Source: Macrostomum hystrix
Taxonomy: Eukaryota; Platyhelminthes; Macrostomidae
DNA length: 64,000 nucleotides
NCBI GenBank assembly: GCA_950097015.1
Contig: CATNEN010000001.1
Location: forward strand, 15,555,001-15,619,000
Direction: 5' to 3'
Shown: piece by piece, positions 62,275 through 64,000 of the stretch
Position numbering within the stretch: position 1 is the first letter of the stretch
Layout of the letters: each line of letters opens with the position of its first letter
Translations under genes and position numbers: made by a program
The notes under the pieces: model-generated
Seen by the model: only the letters and a program-made list of their open reading frames with translations
Told to the model about the DNA's origin: nothing
Databases searched by the model: none

Positions 62275-63180
62275 TCAATGTCACTGCCAGCGAGGATTCC
62301 CTGCTTGTACATAAAAACGTAAATATAGGTAGAACGGAATATAGGCAAGTCATTTAGCCTGAGTAATGTTCAAACCCTCTGCTATCTTCTTGTTCAGTTC
62401 TTTGATGATTGTGCTGCTCATACTTTACGTAAAACCTAAAGAAACATACAATCCCAGTTCTGACCACTAAAACTCGTTTCCTTTGTAGTGGTAGTTTGGA
62501 TCTATTTCGACGATTCATAACAAAGTCCCTGCTCAGGTACCCACAGCCCTCTTGAATCAAACCGACTGTTAACAACCATGTCCCCTAGCTAGGTGTCTCT
62601 TCCTTTTCTTCTCACTTCCCATGGAAAAAAGACCCCAATCGGTTGAAATCTGCTGCCCGTTAGGCCAATCAGATCGCTTCTCTCAGAGTTCTAACTATGT
62701 GCCCCTGTCGGCTTCTTGATTTACAACCACCCACCCTCAACAAACATTGAAATCCTACATGCATACCACCCCGCTCACTTTGGCGGGTTGTTATCCCTCA
62801 TAAAATAGAGGCCGACCTGAATTGAACTCCTCCAGACCCACCTGAAACAAGTGATAAAGGGTGCCATTCATAATGCGGTGCAAATAGAATTGTTGATAAA
62901 AAGAAGGTGCAAGCCCCAGTTTGCTGCATTTATCGAAACATCTCATGCAAAAACTTTACCAGGGGAATTTCACCCCACTAAGTGTGTTTTTGTGATTTTG
63001 ACTAATTTATTAATTTTTAAAAGGAATTTTGGCGCTAAGATGGCTTTTTGACTGAAAGAGGAAATACAACGACATGAGAGAGTACACTGTGCTGATGGTT
63101 ACTTAAAGGGGCGGGGAAAGAGGGGAAACAGAAAAATCGACAAGGGGGGAAGTGCATGCGGGGGGAAGGGTGACGGCTTA
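62275..63180. other. No feature recognised
   Basis: Mixed-composition sequence without convincing coding, repeat or RNA signals. Confidence 0.4.
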
Positions 63181-63189
63181 ACAGTGATT

Positions 63190-63760
63190 GGGAGTCCTAG
63201 CGCTACCTCAGGCGGTCTCCTACCTCCTACATATGCGCTCCTGGGCGCCTCACTCGGCTACTCCTCCTTGATGGCAGTACTTTCCGCTAAAACCCCGCTT
63301 CCACCTTCCCCTTCCATCTGCCTTACCATCCGTCCAAGCGTGAGATCCCCAGGCGGTGTCTCCTCGGCAGGCCTGTCCTCGGTCGACCAGTGCCACCAGG
63401 GCACGTAATCCGATCCAGGCGCTCGCCGCAGGGTAACCTCGCTGCTCCCCAGTCTTCGCATCACCAGCTGGTGTTTCAACTCCGCTTCGCCAGGGATCCG
63501 CGCGGCCTGCAGCCAGGAGATAAGTTCTTCGGGCACCGCCGTACTTCAGTCCGCAGGCGGGCTGTAGGCAGGCCACCGGAGGTCCCACGGCAGTGTCGCC
63601 TCATCTTCTTCCCTTGGCGGGCTGGGGTCACGCTCTTCGCACCATGCCTGCGCCAGCCACCGGGCTTCGGCCAAGCGGAAGGCTATGGCGAGGTCAACGC
63701 CGGCCTGGGCTGCGCGGCCCAGCGTGGGGAGCAGCCACAGGCGGACCATTATCCACGTTC
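63190..63760 (-). other. GC-rich open frames of unknown origin
   Basis: On the minus strand, VRLWLLPTLGRAAQAGVDLA and AIAFRLAEARWLAQAWCEER run to a TGA near 63546. The same frame then resumes VPEELISWLQAARIPGEAEL and continues to TAA at 63258. The coding-like composition with one internal stop suggests a decayed transposon-encoded or gag-like protein, but no motif identifies it. The region is clearly more GC-rich than its surroundings and may continue beyond the window. Confidence 0.3.
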
Positions 63761-64000
63761 ACTTGCAGGCCAGCTCCCGTCGATAGTCGGTGGCGGCCCC
63801 TTCTAGCCACCAAGCTAATGTTATTCCCACACTGGCCATCGTTCGCTATTATTTCAGCAATCTCTACTATCTTCTCACTAAATTTACCGCCTTCTACTCT
63901 CGCCTTAGCCTAAATAGTCGTATGGGGGAGAGGGTTTTCTGCCCTCGTAACCCGGGGCCTAGTGGGCAGGCGAGAAGGGGACGAACTGGCGATAAATGAT

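Noticed and set aside
56076-62706. A single large hAT element enclosing the Merlin relic and the hAT-like gene, with ends CAGGGGCGTATGC and CAGGGGCACATAG
   Set aside because: Only about seven bases of the ends agree and the 8-bp flanks do not match.

Overview
This is a window from an animal nuclear genome. Genes are split by GT-AG introns, the encoded proteins are animal-type (calcium-channel alpha2delta subunit, TRP channel, eukaryotic-style ammonium transporter), and there are tRNA-derived SINEs, hAT/Harbinger/Merlin-type DNA transposon traces and very many tandem arrays. Moderate GC, compact splice sites and minisatellite-filled introns would fit a spiralian invertebrate such as a free-living flatworm, but the species cannot be read from the sequence alone.

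Layout. (1) 1385-35122, minus strand: a complete 24-exon gene for a voltage-gated calcium channel alpha2delta subunit (signal peptide, VWA domain with intact MIDAS, Cache-like region, Cys-Gly-Gly tail followed by a hydrophobic C-terminus). Joining the exons in phase gives about 1301 residues. Its introns hold most of the repeat mass, including a 5.9-kb array of a 20-bp unit in intron 16 and a 2.5-kb array of a 17-bp unit in intron 1. (2) 35123-40058: a divergent intergenic region made largely of four minisatellites, two of them arrays of the same 15-bp unit in opposite orientation. (3) 40059-49911, plus strand: an Amt-type ammonium transporter with two alternative first exons, a sevenfold tandem copy of its own exon-2 5' splice site, and an intron made of about 96 copies of a unit that mimics a 3' splice site. 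(4) 51038-54361, minus strand: an intronless 1107-residue TRP channel with ankyrin repeats and a TRPM-like channel domain, convergent with the transporter. (5) 54362-64000: a transposon-rich segment with a broken Merlin-like transposase (57754-58041), an intact 8-exon hAT-like (KIAA1586/ZNF862-type) gene at 58212-61255, and unassigned GC-rich sequence at the end.

The three named host genes are membrane proteins (channel accessory subunit, cation channel, ammonium transporter), but nothing visible links them functionally. The most unusual property of the window is the dense growth of tandem arrays inside introns. Several unrelated arrays share an exact 20-bp period, some abut or duplicate splice sites, and one sits between the terminal repeats of a hAT-like MITE. 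No CRISPR array, operon, rRNA gene or intact tRNA gene was seen.
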